A stretch of 64,000 nucleotides of DNA. Origin: Pseudarthrobacter sp. SSS035 (GTDB lineage: Bacteria > Actinomycetota > Actinomycetes > Actinomycetales > Micrococcaceae). A program made the translations under genes and the position numbers. The stretch is from contig NZ_CP096882.1 of assembly GCF_023273875.1 (NCBI RefSeq), forward strand, positions 4,278,001-4,342,000, given 5' to 3'. The notes below the pieces were generated by a model. It saw nothing but the letters and a program-made list of their open reading frames with translations. It had not been told where the DNA came from and did not search any database. Of this stretch, positions 16,526-25,176 are shown one piece after another. The number at the start of each line of letters is the position of its first letter. The first letter of the stretch is position 1.

Positions 16526-18082
16526 TCACTGCTGCTGCTCCGACTGGCGGTCGCGCCAGTTGCTTTCCACTGGCCAGACGGAGACCCGCTCGCGGATGGA
16601 AATGGTGGGCCGCGGAACAGTTTCCACCGGCACCTGGGGTGAGTCTGCCAGCACCCAGGTGTCCTTGGAGCCGCCGCCCTGGCTGGAGTTCACAATGAGG
16701 GAGCCTTCCTTGAGCGCCACCCTGGTGAGTCCGCCGGGAAGCACCCAGACGTCGTCGCCGTCGTTGACGGCAAACGGGCGCAGGTCCACGTGCCGGGGGC
16801 CGAATTTGTCCCCGCCAAGGGTGGGCACGGTGGAAAGCTGCAGGACCGGCTGGGCGATCCAGCCGCGCGGGTCAGCGATGACCCGCTTGCGCAGGGCCTC
16901 GAGTTCGTCGTTGGAGGCGTCCGGCCCGATGACCAGGCCTTTGCCGCCGGAGCCGTCCACGGGCTTCACCACGAGCTCAGCGAGGTTGTCCAGGACATAC
17001 TCCCGGGATTCCTTCTCCTCCAGCCGGAACGTGTCCACGTTCGCGATGACGGGCTCCTCGTTGAGGTAATAGCGGATGAGGTCCGGAACGTAGCTGTAGA
17101 CAAGTTTGTCGTCGGCCACGCCGTTGCCCACGGCGTTGGCGATGGTCACGCCGCCGGCCCTGGCGGCGTTGACCAGTCCCGGGCAGCCGAGCATGGAATC
17201 CGAGCGGAACTGCAGGGGGTCCAGGAACTCGTCGTCGATGCGTTTGTAGATCACGTCCACGCGCTGCTCACCGGCCGTGGTGCGCATGTAGACGCGGTTG
17301 CCGCGGCAGATGAGGTCGCGGCCTTCGACAAGCTCCACGCCCATCAGGCCGGCCAGCAGGGTGTGTTCAAAGTAGGCGCTGTTAAAGACGCCGGGGGTCA
17401 GCACCACTACCGTGGGATCGTCGACGCCGGCGGGCGCGGTTTTGCGCAGGGCGGACAGCAGCCGGCGGGGGTACTCTTCGACCGGCCGGATGAGCTGTTG
17501 GCCGAATGCTTCGGGCAGGCCCTTGGCCATGGCCCGCCGGTTTTCCAGCACGTAGCTGACGCCGGACGGGACGCGCACATTGTCTTCCAGGACGCGGAAG
17601 GTGCCCGCTGCGTCGCGCACCACATCGATGCCGGAGATGTGCACACGGACTCCGCCGGCCGGCTCGAAGCCGTGAACCTGGCGGTGGAAGTGGGCGCTGG
17701 TGGTGACGAGCTGGCGCGGGATGACGCCGTCGGCCACCACGTTCATTTTGTCGTAGACGTCGTTGAGGAAGGCTTCCAGGGCCCGGACGCGCTGCGCCAC
17801 GCCTTTTTCCAGCACGGTCCACTCGTCGGCGGGGATAACGCGGGGGACGATGTCGAGCGGAAACGGCCGCTCCTCCCCTGCGAAGTCAAAGGTGACACCG
17901 CGGTCCAGGAAGGTCCGTGCCATGGAGTCAGCCCGGGCACTGACGTCGGCGAGGGAGAGCTTGCTAAGGGCATCGGCCACCTGGCCGTACGACTCGCGTG
18001 CTTCCTGGCCGGGAGTGAACATCTCGTCGTAGGCGCCCGTGCGCCCGGCGGCCTCGGAGTAATCCTGGAATAGGTCTGACAT
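16526..18082 (-). CDS. Circularly permuted type 2 ATP-grasp protein
   Basis: About 518 residues. Contains the permuted ATP-grasp features: ERPFPLDIVPRVIP, VLEDNVRVPSGVSYVLENRRAM, the nucleotide-binding run VVKPVDGSGGKGLVIGPDA and late metal ligands in PRHVDLRPFAVN. Such enzymes couple ATP hydrolysis to peptide or amide bond formation. The frame is open to 18154, but ATG 18082 has AAAGGAC just upstream and gives MSDLFQDYSEA, the usual family start. First gene of the alpha-E/transglutaminase operon; divergent from the YeiH gene. Confidence 0.9.
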   Translation of the reverse strand: MSDLFQDYSEAAGRTGAYDEMFTPGQEARESYGQVADALSKLSLADVSARADSMARTFLDRGVTFDFAGEERPFPLDIVPRVIPADEWTVLEKGVAQRVRALEAFLNDVYDKMNVVADGVIPRQLVTTSAHFHRQVHGFEPAGGVRVHISGIDVVRDAAGTFRVLEDNVRVPSGVSYVLENRRAMAKGLPEAFGQQLIRPVEEYPRRLLSALRKTAPAGVDDPTVVVLTPGVFNSAYFEHTLLAGLMGVELVEGRDLICRGNRVYMRTTAGEQRVDVIYKRIDDEFLDPLQFRSDSMLGCPGLVNAARAGGVTIANAVGNGVADDKLVYSYVPDLIRYYLNEEPVIANVDTFRLEEKESREYVLDNLAELVVKPVDGSGGKGLVIGPDASNDELEALRKRVIADPRGWIAQPVLQLSTVPTLGGDKFGPRHVDLRPFAVNDGDDVWVLPGGLTRVALKEGSLIVNSSQGGGSKDTWVLADSPQVPVETVPRPTISIRERVSVWPVESNWRDRQSEQQQ

Positions 18083-18197
18083 GTCCTTTAGCCAACCATC
18101 TTTTTGTTTCGAAATCATTACCGCCATCCATTGTGGCGTGTTGCCGCCGGGCATCTGCGGTTCGTTGAATCCGTGTCTTATCCGGCAAGGTTAGTGA

Positions 18198-19277
18198 GTG
18201 CCAGAGACAAGTAATCCCGGGAGCTCCGGAGCCGGCGGGAACAGGGGCCGCCGCAGCGGACTGCGGGCCCGCCTTCGCGGTGGGGCGATACGTTCCGGCA
18301 GGCTCCTGCCGGGCCTCCTGACAGCCGCCCCCGCCCTGGCCGTTGCCTTCGCCGTACATGCCGTGGTGCCGGCATTGCCGGCCATGACCAGTGCCGTTGC
18401 GCTGGGCCTGCTCGCCGCAAACCTGCCCGGGACGGCCGTCTGGATCGCTGGCAGGGCGCGCCCGGGCCTGGACTTCGCGGGCAAGCACCTGATGCGGGGC
18501 GGCATTGTCCTGCTGGGCCTCAAAGTGAGCATCATGGACATTCTGGGCCTGGGCTGGCTGGCCATGGTCCTCATCGCCGGCGTGGTGCTCCTGAGTTTCG
18601 GCGGCACGTACCTGCTGGTGCGGCTGTTCCGGCTGCCGCGTGAGACCGCGCTGCTGGTGGCAACCGGCTTTTCGATCTGCGGGGCGTCCGCCATTGGTGC
18701 CATGGCGGCCGTGCGACGGATCCGGCATGCGGATACTGTCCTGCCGGTGGCGCTGGTGACACTGTGCGGCACGCTGGCGATCGGCATCCTGCCGCTGCTG
18801 ATGCATCCCCTGCAGTTGAGCCCCCTCGCTTTCGGCGCCTGGACGGGTGCCTCGGTCCACGACGTCGGCCAGGTGGTGGCCACGGCGCAGACCGCCGGCA
18901 CCGCAGCACTGGGCATCGCCGTCGTCGTTAAGCTCACCCGAGTGCTGCTCCTGGCACCGGTGGTGGCCGTGGCGGGCGTGCACCACCGCATGAGCACGTC
19001 AGGACAACATGCGCTGCCGCCGCTGGTGCCCCTTTTCGTGGTGGGGTTTGTGGCAATGGTGGCGCTTCGGTCCACGGACTGGCTCTCGGACGGCTGGCTC
19101 GACGCCGGTGCGGGGCTGCAGGACATTCTCCTGGGAGCGGCGCTCTTCGGGCTCGGGTCGGCCGTGCGGATCCGCACGCTCCTGCACACCGGAGCGCGGG
19201 CGCTGCTCGCGGCTCTGGCGGCCTGGCTGCTGATCGCGCTGCTGGGCCTGGCAGCGGCCCTGCTGATGACGGCCTAG
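18198..19277 (+). CDS. YeiH/UPF0324 family putative sulfate (anion) exporter
   Basis: 359 residues with about ten hydrophobic segments after a basic N-terminal tail of 35 residues. Family motifs are present: GIVLLGLKVS, the loop VATGFSICGASAIGAMAAV and GAWTGASVHDVGQVVATA. YeiH proteins are putative inner-membrane exporters, with sulfate proposed for some. GTG 18198 has AAGG about 9 nt upstream. Substrate remains open; no sulfur genes lie nearby other than a TauE homologue 5 kb away. Confidence 0.85.
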   Translation: MPETSNPGSSGAGGNRGRRSGLRARLRGGAIRSGRLLPGLLTAAPALAVAFAVHAVVPALPAMTSAVALGLLAANLPGTAVWIAGRARPGLDFAGKHLMRGGIVLLGLKVSIMDILGLGWLAMVLIAGVVLLSFGGTYLLVRLFRLPRETALLVATGFSICGASAIGAMAAVRRIRHADTVLPVALVTLCGTLAIGILPLLMHPLQLSPLAFGAWTGASVHDVGQVVATAQTAGTAALGIAVVVKLTRVLLLAPVVAVAGVHHRMSTSGQHALPPLVPLFVVGFVAMVALRSTDWLSDGWLDAGAGLQDILLGAALFGLGSAVRIRTLLHTGARALLAALAAWLLIALLGLAAALLMTA

Positions 19278-19330
19278 GCCGGCAGCCGGATGGTGACCGG
19301 CACGCCCGGGTCCCGTGATTAGATAGCTGA

Positions 19331-21946
19331 GTGTCACATGAGAATCTGCAGCGCGATGAAGCCGCTCAACGGTCAGCCCTGATCAGCACCCACAGTTACG
19401 ACGTCTCCCTGGATGTGCGGCAGGCAGCGGACCCGGACGTGGCGGGCTACATCAGCCGCAGCGTCATCCACTTCTCGGCCGCCGTGCCGGGGCAGGGGCA
19501 GGTGGCGTTCACCTTCCTGGATTTCATCGCCGGTGAGGTCCACAGTGTGTTCCTCAACGGCAAAGCGCTGCCCGTGGCCGACGTTGTGGACGGTTCCCGG
19601 ATCCGCCTGGAGAACCTGCAGGCAGAAAACCAGGTCACCGTCACCGGCACGGCCCTGTACAGCCGGTCCGGCGAGGGCATGCACCGCTTTGTGGATCCCG
19701 CCGACGGCCAGTGCTACCTCTACACGCAGTACGAACCCGCCGACGCCCGGCGCGTGTTCGCGAACTTTGAACAGCCCGACCTCAAGGCCGAGTACACATT
19801 CCACGTGATGGCACCGTCCGGCTGGGAGGTGGCCTCAAACGGTGTGGAAGCGGCCCGGACGCAGCTGACCAGCGATCCGGCCACCAGCCGCTGGGACTTC
19901 GCCACGACACTCCCCATGTCCACCTACATCACCACAGTCCTGGCCGGGCCCTACTTCAAAGCCGAGGACCACTGGAGCGCCACGCTCGACGACGGCACAC
20001 CGCTGGAGGTGCCCCTGGCGCTGTACTGCCGTGCATCCATGGCGGAATCGTTCGATGCCGCGGAGCTCTTCCGCCTGACCAAGAACGGGCTGGAGTTCTT
20101 CAACCGGCTTTTCGATTTTCCCTACCCGTGGGGGAAATACGATCAGGCCTTTGTGCCCGAATACAACCTGGGCGCGATGGAGAACCCGGGGCTGGTCACG
20201 TTCACCGAAGGCTACGTGTTCACGTCCCGCGCCACCGACGCGCAGTACCAGGCCCGGGCGAACACGCTGATGCACGAGATGGCGCACATGTGGTTCGGCG
20301 ACCTGGTCACGATGCAGTGGTGGGACGACCTGTGGCTGAAGGAGTCCTTTGCGGACTACATGGGTACCCTCGGCGTGGACCGTGCCACGGACTGGGAGAC
20401 AGCCTGGGTGAACTTCGCCAACAAGCGCAAGGCGTGGGCCTACGTCCAGGACCAGCTGCCCACCACCCACCCGATCGTGGCCGACATCCCTGACCTTGAG
20501 GCCGCCAAACAGAATTTTGACGGCATCACCTACGCCAAGGGTGCGTCCGTACTGAAGCAGTTGGTGGCGTACGTCGGATTCGATGCTTTCATCGCCGGCT
20601 CACGGCAGTACTTCCGCGATCACGCCTACGGAAACACCACACTGGCGGACCTGCTGAAGGCCCTCAGCGCTGCTTCCGGCCGCGACCTTGCCGGCTGGGC
20701 GGCCGCCTGGCTGCAGACCTCCGGCATCTCCACACTGTCGCTGGAGACGGACACGCACGACGGCGTCCTCGGCGCCGTAACGATCGTCCAGGCTGCAGTG
20801 GACCCCGTTACCGGGCGGGAGGAACTGCGGCCGCACCGGCTGCGCGTGGGCTCGTACAACTTCGACGCCGACGGCGCCCTGGTCCGCACCGGGAGCATCG
20901 AAACGGACGTTGCCGGCGCGCGGACAGAGGTCCCGGAGTTGGCTGGGCAGCCGCGGCCCGCCCTCCTGCTCGTCAACGATGATGACCTGACCTACGCAAA
21001 AGTCCGGCTGGACCCGGTGTCCGAGGAAACAGTTTTGGCATCCCTGGACCGCCTCGCCGATCCGATGGCCCGCGCCCTCTGCTGGACCGCGCTGTGGAAC
21101 TCCGCCCGCGACGGGGAAAGCCCGGCCTCCCGCTACGTGGAGGCCGTGACGTCGTTCGGTCCGTCCGAAACGGGAGTCGGCGTGCTGCTGAACATCCTCG
21201 AGAACGCCGCCACCGCCGTCGAACGCTACACCCCCTTGGCCCAACGCGACGCGGTGCGCGGCGCCTTCCTGGCGGCGGCCGACGCCCAGCTGGGTAAGGC
21301 AGCGCCGGGCTCGGACCACCAGCTGGCCTGGGCGCGGACGCTCGCCGCCGTCAGCCGTCATGACGCTGCCCTCCTCCCCCGGCTCAGGGGCCTTCTGGAC
21401 GGCACTGCGGTGGTGGACGGCCTGGCCGTGGACGCCGAGCTGCGCTGGAGCCTCTGGCATGCCCTGGCGGCCAACGGGCAGGCCACCCCCGAAGAGCTGG
21501 ACGCAGAACTCGAACGCGACACCACCGCCTCGGGCCGGGCGGGCCACGCCACAGCCCTCGCCGCACGTCCGGAGCGTGATGTGAAGGCCGCCGCCTGGCA
21601 CTCTGGCGTGGAGGGGACGAAGCTGTCCAACCAGCTTCTTAGCGCCACCATCGTTGGATTTACGACCGCTCCCGCTGCCCTCATGGAACCCTATGTGGAG
21701 CCGTACTTCGAGTGCCTCCGCGGTGTCTGGGACAACCGGAGCATTGAAATCGCAAGCCGGATAGTCCGGGGGCTCTATCCCCTGGCGCAGGATCTGCCGG
21801 CGGGGACCTTGCCTGCGGAGCACGCCGTGGTGCTCCGGACGAATGCCTGGCTGACGGCCAACTCTGACGCGCCGCGGGCGCTGCGCCGGATCATTGTGGA
21901 GCAGCGGAGCCACCTTCTGAGGGCGCTCACCGCACAGGCTCTGTAA
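19331..21946 (+). CDS. pepN: Aminopeptidase N (M1 zinc metallopeptidase)
   Basis: 871 residues. Removes N-terminal amino acids from peptides in the cytoplasm. The exopeptidase motif GAMEN lies near residue 280; zinc ligands are H315-E-M-A-H319 and E338 (WLKESFADY). A beta-sandwich N-domain precedes the catalytic domain, and residues 540-871 form the helical ERAP1-like C-terminal domain. GTG 19331 gives VSHENLQRDEAAQRS, matching the usual actinobacterial start. Converges on the lipoate ligase gene with 16 nt between. Confidence 0.93.
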   Translation: MSHENLQRDEAAQRSALISTHSYDVSLDVRQAADPDVAGYISRSVIHFSAAVPGQGQVAFTFLDFIAGEVHSVFLNGKALPVADVVDGSRIRLENLQAENQVTVTGTALYSRSGEGMHRFVDPADGQCYLYTQYEPADARRVFANFEQPDLKAEYTFHVMAPSGWEVASNGVEAARTQLTSDPATSRWDFATTLPMSTYITTVLAGPYFKAEDHWSATLDDGTPLEVPLALYCRASMAESFDAAELFRLTKNGLEFFNRLFDFPYPWGKYDQAFVPEYNLGAMENPGLVTFTEGYVFTSRATDAQYQARANTLMHEMAHMWFGDLVTMQWWDDLWLKESFADYMGTLGVDRATDWETAWVNFANKRKAWAYVQDQLPTTHPIVADIPDLEAAKQNFDGITYAKGASVLKQLVAYVGFDAFIAGSRQYFRDHAYGNTTLADLLKALSAASGRDLAGWAAAWLQTSGISTLSLETDTHDGVLGAVTIVQAAVDPVTGREELRPHRLRVGSYNFDADGALVRTGSIETDVAGARTEVPELAGQPRPALLLVNDDDLTYAKVRLDPVSEETVLASLDRLADPMARALCWTALWNSARDGESPASRYVEAVTSFGPSETGVGVLLNILENAATAVERYTPLAQRDAVRGAFLAAADAQLGKAAPGSDHQLAWARTLAAVSRHDAALLPRLRGLLDGTAVVDGLAVDAELRWSLWHALAANGQATPEELDAELERDTTASGRAGHATALAARPERDVKAAAWHSGVEGTKLSNQLLSATIVGFTTAPAALMEPYVEPYFECLRGVWDNRSIEIASRIVRGLYPLAQDLPAGTLPAEHAVVLRTNAWLTANSDAPRALRRIIVEQRSHLLRALTAQAL

Positions 21947-21962
21947 ATCACCGGAAGGGCTC

Positions 21963-23063
21963 TTACGGGACCCGGTGCAGCCAATCCTCTGCGCCGAACT
22001 TGGTGGTCACCCGGTCCCGGGCGGCACTGAGCTCTGCGGCAGTAAGTTCGGACGGGCTGGCGGCGTACCGTTCGCTGAACACTTCCATCATGGCGGCGAT
22101 GATCTCCGTGCGGGCCAGTCCGGTCTGCCGGCGCAGCGGATCAACCCGCTTCTTGGCGCTGCGCGTCCCCTTGTCCGAGAGCTTCTCCTTGCCGATGCGC
22201 AGCACCTCGACCATCTTGTCGGCGTCGATGTCGTAGCTCATGGTGACGTGGTGCAGCATGCCCCCGTTGGCGAGGCGTTTCTGGGCGGCGCCGCCGATCT
22301 TGCCCTGATCCGTGGCGATGTCGTTCAGGGGCACGTAAAACGCGGTCACCCCGATTTTCTCGAGGGCGGCCATCACCCAGGCGTCGAGGAATGTGTAGGA
22401 GTCCGCGAAGCTGATCCCGTCCACGAGCGTCTGCGGCAGGTACAGGGAGTACGTGATGCAGTTGCCGGCCTCCATGAACATGGCTCCGCCACCGCTGATC
22501 CGGCGGACCACGGTGATGCCGTGCCGGGCGACGCCGTCGGGATCCAGCTCGTTCCTGAAGGACTGGAAACTGCCGATCACCACGGACGGTTCTTCCCAGT
22601 CCCAGAACCGCAGGGTGGGGTTGCGACGGCCGGCGCCCACCTCTTCGGTCAGCACCTCATCCAGGGCGACGTTGATATGCGTGGGCAGCACGGTGGGAGC
22701 GATGATGTTCCAGTGGTGGTCAGTCCAGGCCGTTGCCTTCGCCAGCGCGCGGCGAACGGTGACGGCCACGGCGTCGGCCGAAAAGCCGAACAGGACAGCG
22801 CCGGGAGGCAGCGAAGCGGTGACGGCGGCGGACAGCTCCGCCGCCGTCGTGCTTTCCGGAAGTCCTGTCAGCGCCCGGTTGATGGCGGGCAGCGCCTCGT
22901 CGGGTTCGAGGAAAAAGTCGCCGCTGAGGGAGACGTCGGCGAGGGCACCGTCCACAACGTCGAAATCCACCACCACAAGTTTGCCGCCGGGGACTTTGTA
23001 CTCACCATGGTGGCTGCGGGGGCGGTCTTCAGCGGCAAACGGGGAGGCAGTCATGACGTCCAT
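21963..23063 (-). CDS. Lipoate-protein ligase family protein with accessory domain at the N-terminus
   Basis: 366 residues from ATG 23063. Residues 15-115 (YKVPGGKLVVVDFDV, LSGDFFLEPDEAL) match the LplB/C-terminal accessory domain of lipoate ligase; residues 118-366 are the catalytic LplA/BPL fold with RRISGGGAMF, GNCITYSLY and the lipoyl-AMP Lys in KIGGAAQKR. The order accessory-catalytic is permuted relative to E. coli LplA and resembles a fusion of archaeal LplB and LplA. It would attach lipoate or octanoate to 2-oxoacid dehydrogenase E2 and GcvH. Start chosen from a -10 box 8 nt upstream. Confidence 0.85.
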   Translation of the reverse strand: MDVMTASPFAAEDRPRSHHGEYKVPGGKLVVVDFDVVDGALADVSLSGDFFLEPDEALPAINRALTGLPESTTAAELSAAVTASLPPGAVLFGFSADAVAVTVRRALAKATAWTDHHWNIIAPTVLPTHINVALDEVLTEEVGAGRRNPTLRFWDWEEPSVVIGSFQSFRNELDPDGVARHGITVVRRISGGGAMFMEAGNCITYSLYLPQTLVDGISFADSYTFLDAWVMAALEKIGVTAFYVPLNDIATDQGKIGGAAQKRLANGGMLHHVTMSYDIDADKMVEVLRIGKEKLSDKGTRSAKKRVDPLRRQTGLARTEIIAAMMEVFSERYAASPSELTAAELSAARDRVTTKFGAEDWLHRVP

Positions 23064-23071
23064 CCTGCCCC

Positions 23072-23077
23072 ACGATA
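23072..23077 (-). promoter_or_regulatory. -10 box of a probable leaderless lipoate ligase promoter
   Basis: Minus-strand TATCGT followed by 8 nt and ATG 23063. Confidence 0.45.
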
Positions 23078-23111
23078 GGGGCTCCCCGAAACGGCAAATC
23101 CCCGGACGCAA

Positions 23112-23141
23112 AAAGCCCGCACCGTTGCCGGTGCGGGCTTT
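23112..23141 (-). terminator. Rho-independent terminator of rpmE
   Basis: Perfect 12-bp stem AAAGCCCGCACC / GGTGCGGGCTTT with a 6-nt loop; on the minus strand it is followed by a run of T (GGGCTTTTTGCG), 22 nt after the L31 stop. Confidence 0.9.
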
Positions 23142-23163
23142 CCAAAGAACCTTGGGGGGTGAA

Positions 23164-23421
23164 TTACTTCGCGCCGCCGAAGCCCTTGAAGCGAGCGTTG
23201 AAGCGCTCGACGCGGCCTGCAGAGTCCATGATGCGCTGCTTGCCCGTGTAGAACGGGTGGGACTCGGAGGAGATTTCGACGTCAATGACCGGGTAGGTGT
23301 TTCCGTCTTCCCACTCGATGGTCTTCTTGGAAGACACGGTGGACTTGGTCAGGAACTTGACGCCGGAAGCCAGGTCGTTGAAAACAACAGCTTCGTACTT
23401 CGGGTGGATATCAGACTTCAT
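23164..23421 (-). CDS. rpmE2: 50S ribosomal protein L31 type B
   Basis: 85 residues, the full length of the type B form. MKSDIHPKYEAVVFND and the SHPFYTGKQR core identify L31; the CxxC zinc ligands of type A are absent (no Cys at all), so this is the zinc-independent paralogue. In many actinobacteria type B genes are induced under zinc limitation through Zur, but no clear Zur box is seen between it and the TrmH gene. Own strong terminator downstream. An AAAGG motif lies upstream of the ATG. Confidence 0.96.
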   Translation of the reverse strand: MKSDIHPKYEAVVFNDLASGVKFLTKSTVSSKKTIEWEDGNTYPVIDVEISSESHPFYTGKQRIMDSAGRVERFNARFKGFGGAK

Positions 23422-23543
23422 AATGGGGCCTTTGTTCGCACAACTGGATTTTGCCAGCTGCCAGGTATGAATGGGATGGCTGGTGCCTGCTTCACTGCCG
23501 CATGGCAGAAAGCGCAGGACAGCCAGCTGTTAATAATAGCTGA

Positions 23544-24368
23544 TCAACGCGGACCCTGCGAACCGCGGGGCCGGAGTTCCCAGAACGCCACGGCGGAGGC
23601 GGCGGCCACGTTGAGGGAGTCCACGCCGGCGCGCATGGGGATCTTCACGGCGAGGTCGACGGCGGCGAGCGTCTCGGCGCTCATGCCGGCGCCTTCGGTG
23701 CCGAGCACCAGGGCCAGCCGGTCAGGATTGCGCGCGGCAAGTGAGTCCACGTCCACGGCGTCCCTGGTGAGTTCCAGCGCGGCCACGGTGAAGCCGGCTT
23801 CCTTGAGCAGCGACAGGTCCTGCGGCCAGGACTCCAGCCGCGCCCAGGGCACCTGGAAGACCGTTCCCATGCTGACCCGGACGCTGCGGCGGTAGAGCGG
23901 ATCGCCGCAGCGCGGTGAAATCAGGACGGCATCGATGTCCAGGGCCGCGGCCGACCGGAAGATGGCGCCCACATTGGTGTGGTCCACGATGTCCTCCAGG
24001 ACAGCGACCCGGCGCGCGCCGGCCAGCAGCTCGTGGAGGGGCACCGGTTCCGGCCGTTGCATGGCCGCCATGGCGCCGCGGTGGAGGTGGAACCCGGTGA
24101 TCTCTTCGAGCAGGGCGGCGCTGCCAATAAAAGCGGGAACGTCCGGATGGGCACTGAGGACATCCTGCAGGTCAGCCAGCCATTTCTCCGCCAGGAAGAA
24201 CGACCTTGGCCGGTGGCCGGCCGCCAACGCCCGGCGCAGGACCCGTGAGGATTCGGCGATGTACATTCCCTCAGCCGGTTCACGGAGCTTCCGCAGGTGG
24301 ACGTCCGTCAGCTGCGTGTAGTCGGAGACGCGGGGATCCCCGGCCGATTCGAGGTAGTGGATTGTCAC
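23544..24368 (-). CDS. TrmH/SpoU family RNA 2'-O-methyltransferase
   Basis: 274 residues. N-terminal substrate-binding domain (VHLRKLREPAEGMYIAESSRVLRRAL) then the alpha/beta-knotted SPOUT domain with motif 1 DHTNVGAIFRSA, motif 2 LGTEGAGM and motif 3 IPMRAGVDSLNVAAASAV, which bind SAM and carry the catalytic Arg/Asn/Ser. It should methylate a ribose in rRNA or tRNA; the site cannot be assigned. GTG 24368 lies 7 nt after the TauE stop, so it is the last gene of the ABC ATPase-TauE-TrmH operon. Confidence 0.92.
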   Translation of the reverse strand: MTIHYLESAGDPRVSDYTQLTDVHLRKLREPAEGMYIAESSRVLRRALAAGHRPRSFFLAEKWLADLQDVLSAHPDVPAFIGSAALLEEITGFHLHRGAMAAMQRPEPVPLHELLAGARRVAVLEDIVDHTNVGAIFRSAAALDIDAVLISPRCGDPLYRRSVRVSMGTVFQVPWARLESWPQDLSLLKEAGFTVAALELTRDAVDVDSLAARNPDRLALVLGTEGAGMSAETLAAVDLAVKIPMRAGVDSLNVAAASAVAFWELRPRGSQGPR

Positions 24369-24375
24369 CGGCTGA

Positions 24376-25161
24376 TTATTTCATCAGGTTGGCGATCATA
24401 AAGCCGAGAGCCACCAGGCCGAGGGCAAAGATCACGCCGCGAAGGACCGGCGGGGAAAGTCGGCGCCCCACTTTGGAACCGATGACGCCGCCGATCAGGG
24501 AACTGACCGCGATAAGGGCCACCACAGCCCAGTTGATGCGGCCGAACGCGAACAACAGGTAGGAGGCCGCCGCCACGACATTCACGCCCAGGACCAGGAT
24601 GTTCTTCATGGCATTGGCGTTCTGGATGGTTCCCGTCATGAACACGCCCAGGATGCCCACCAGCAGGATGCCTTGGGCTGCCACGAAGTAGCCACCGTAG
24701 ACGCCGGCCAGATACACAAGAACGATCAACAGCACGCCGTGGTTCTTGTCCTTCAGTGCGTGCTCGGGGTTTTCCTCCCTGGTCCGCACCCACTGCTGAA
24801 GCCGGGGCTGGAAGACCACCATCAGCAGGGCAAGGACAATCAGGGCCGGAGCCGCGTAGTGGAATACTATTTCCGGCAGGTGCAGCAGCAGCCACGCGCC
24901 GCTGATGCCGCCCAGCAGGGAGGCGGGAAGCAGCCTGAGCAGTTGCTGGCCCCGGCCTTTGAGTTCCTTCCGGTATCCCCACGCGCCGGCGGCATTGCCT
25001 GCCACCAGCCCCATGGCATTACTGATGGAGGCCGTTACCGGCGCTATGCCGAGGGCGATCAGGACAGGAAAGGTGACCAGGGTGCCGGAACCTACAACGG
25101 CGTTGATGGTGCCGGCCCACAGGCCGGCAAAAAACACAAGGATGCTGCTGAGAAGCTCCAC
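24376..25161 (-). CDS. Sulfite exporter TauE/SafE family membrane protein
   Basis: 261 residues with eight or so hydrophobic segments. Two related halves each begin with the family motif (GLWAGTINAVVGSGTLVTFPVLIALGI; VYLAGVYGGYFVAAQGILLV). The family moves small organosulfur or other anions across the inner membrane; the substrate is unknown. It follows the ABC ATPase gene by 15 nt and precedes the TrmH gene by 7 nt, so the three are co-transcribed. Confidence 0.88.
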   Translation of the reverse strand: MELLSSILVFFAGLWAGTINAVVGSGTLVTFPVLIALGIAPVTASISNAMGLVAGNAAGAWGYRKELKGRGQQLLRLLPASLLGGISGAWLLLHLPEIVFHYAAPALIVLALLMVVFQPRLQQWVRTREENPEHALKDKNHGVLLIVLVYLAGVYGGYFVAAQGILLVGILGVFMTGTIQNANAMKNILVLGVNVVAAASYLLFAFGRINWAVVALIAVSSLIGGVIGSKVGRRLSPPVLRGVIFALGLVALGFMIANLMK

Positions 25162-25176
25162 GGGGACAGGACCGCG

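Noticed and set aside
18198..25161. Sulfur-metabolism island linking the YeiH and TauE proteins
   Set aside because: The genes are 5 kb apart, in different orientation, and separated by peptidase, lipoate and ribosomal genes; no other sulfur gene is present.
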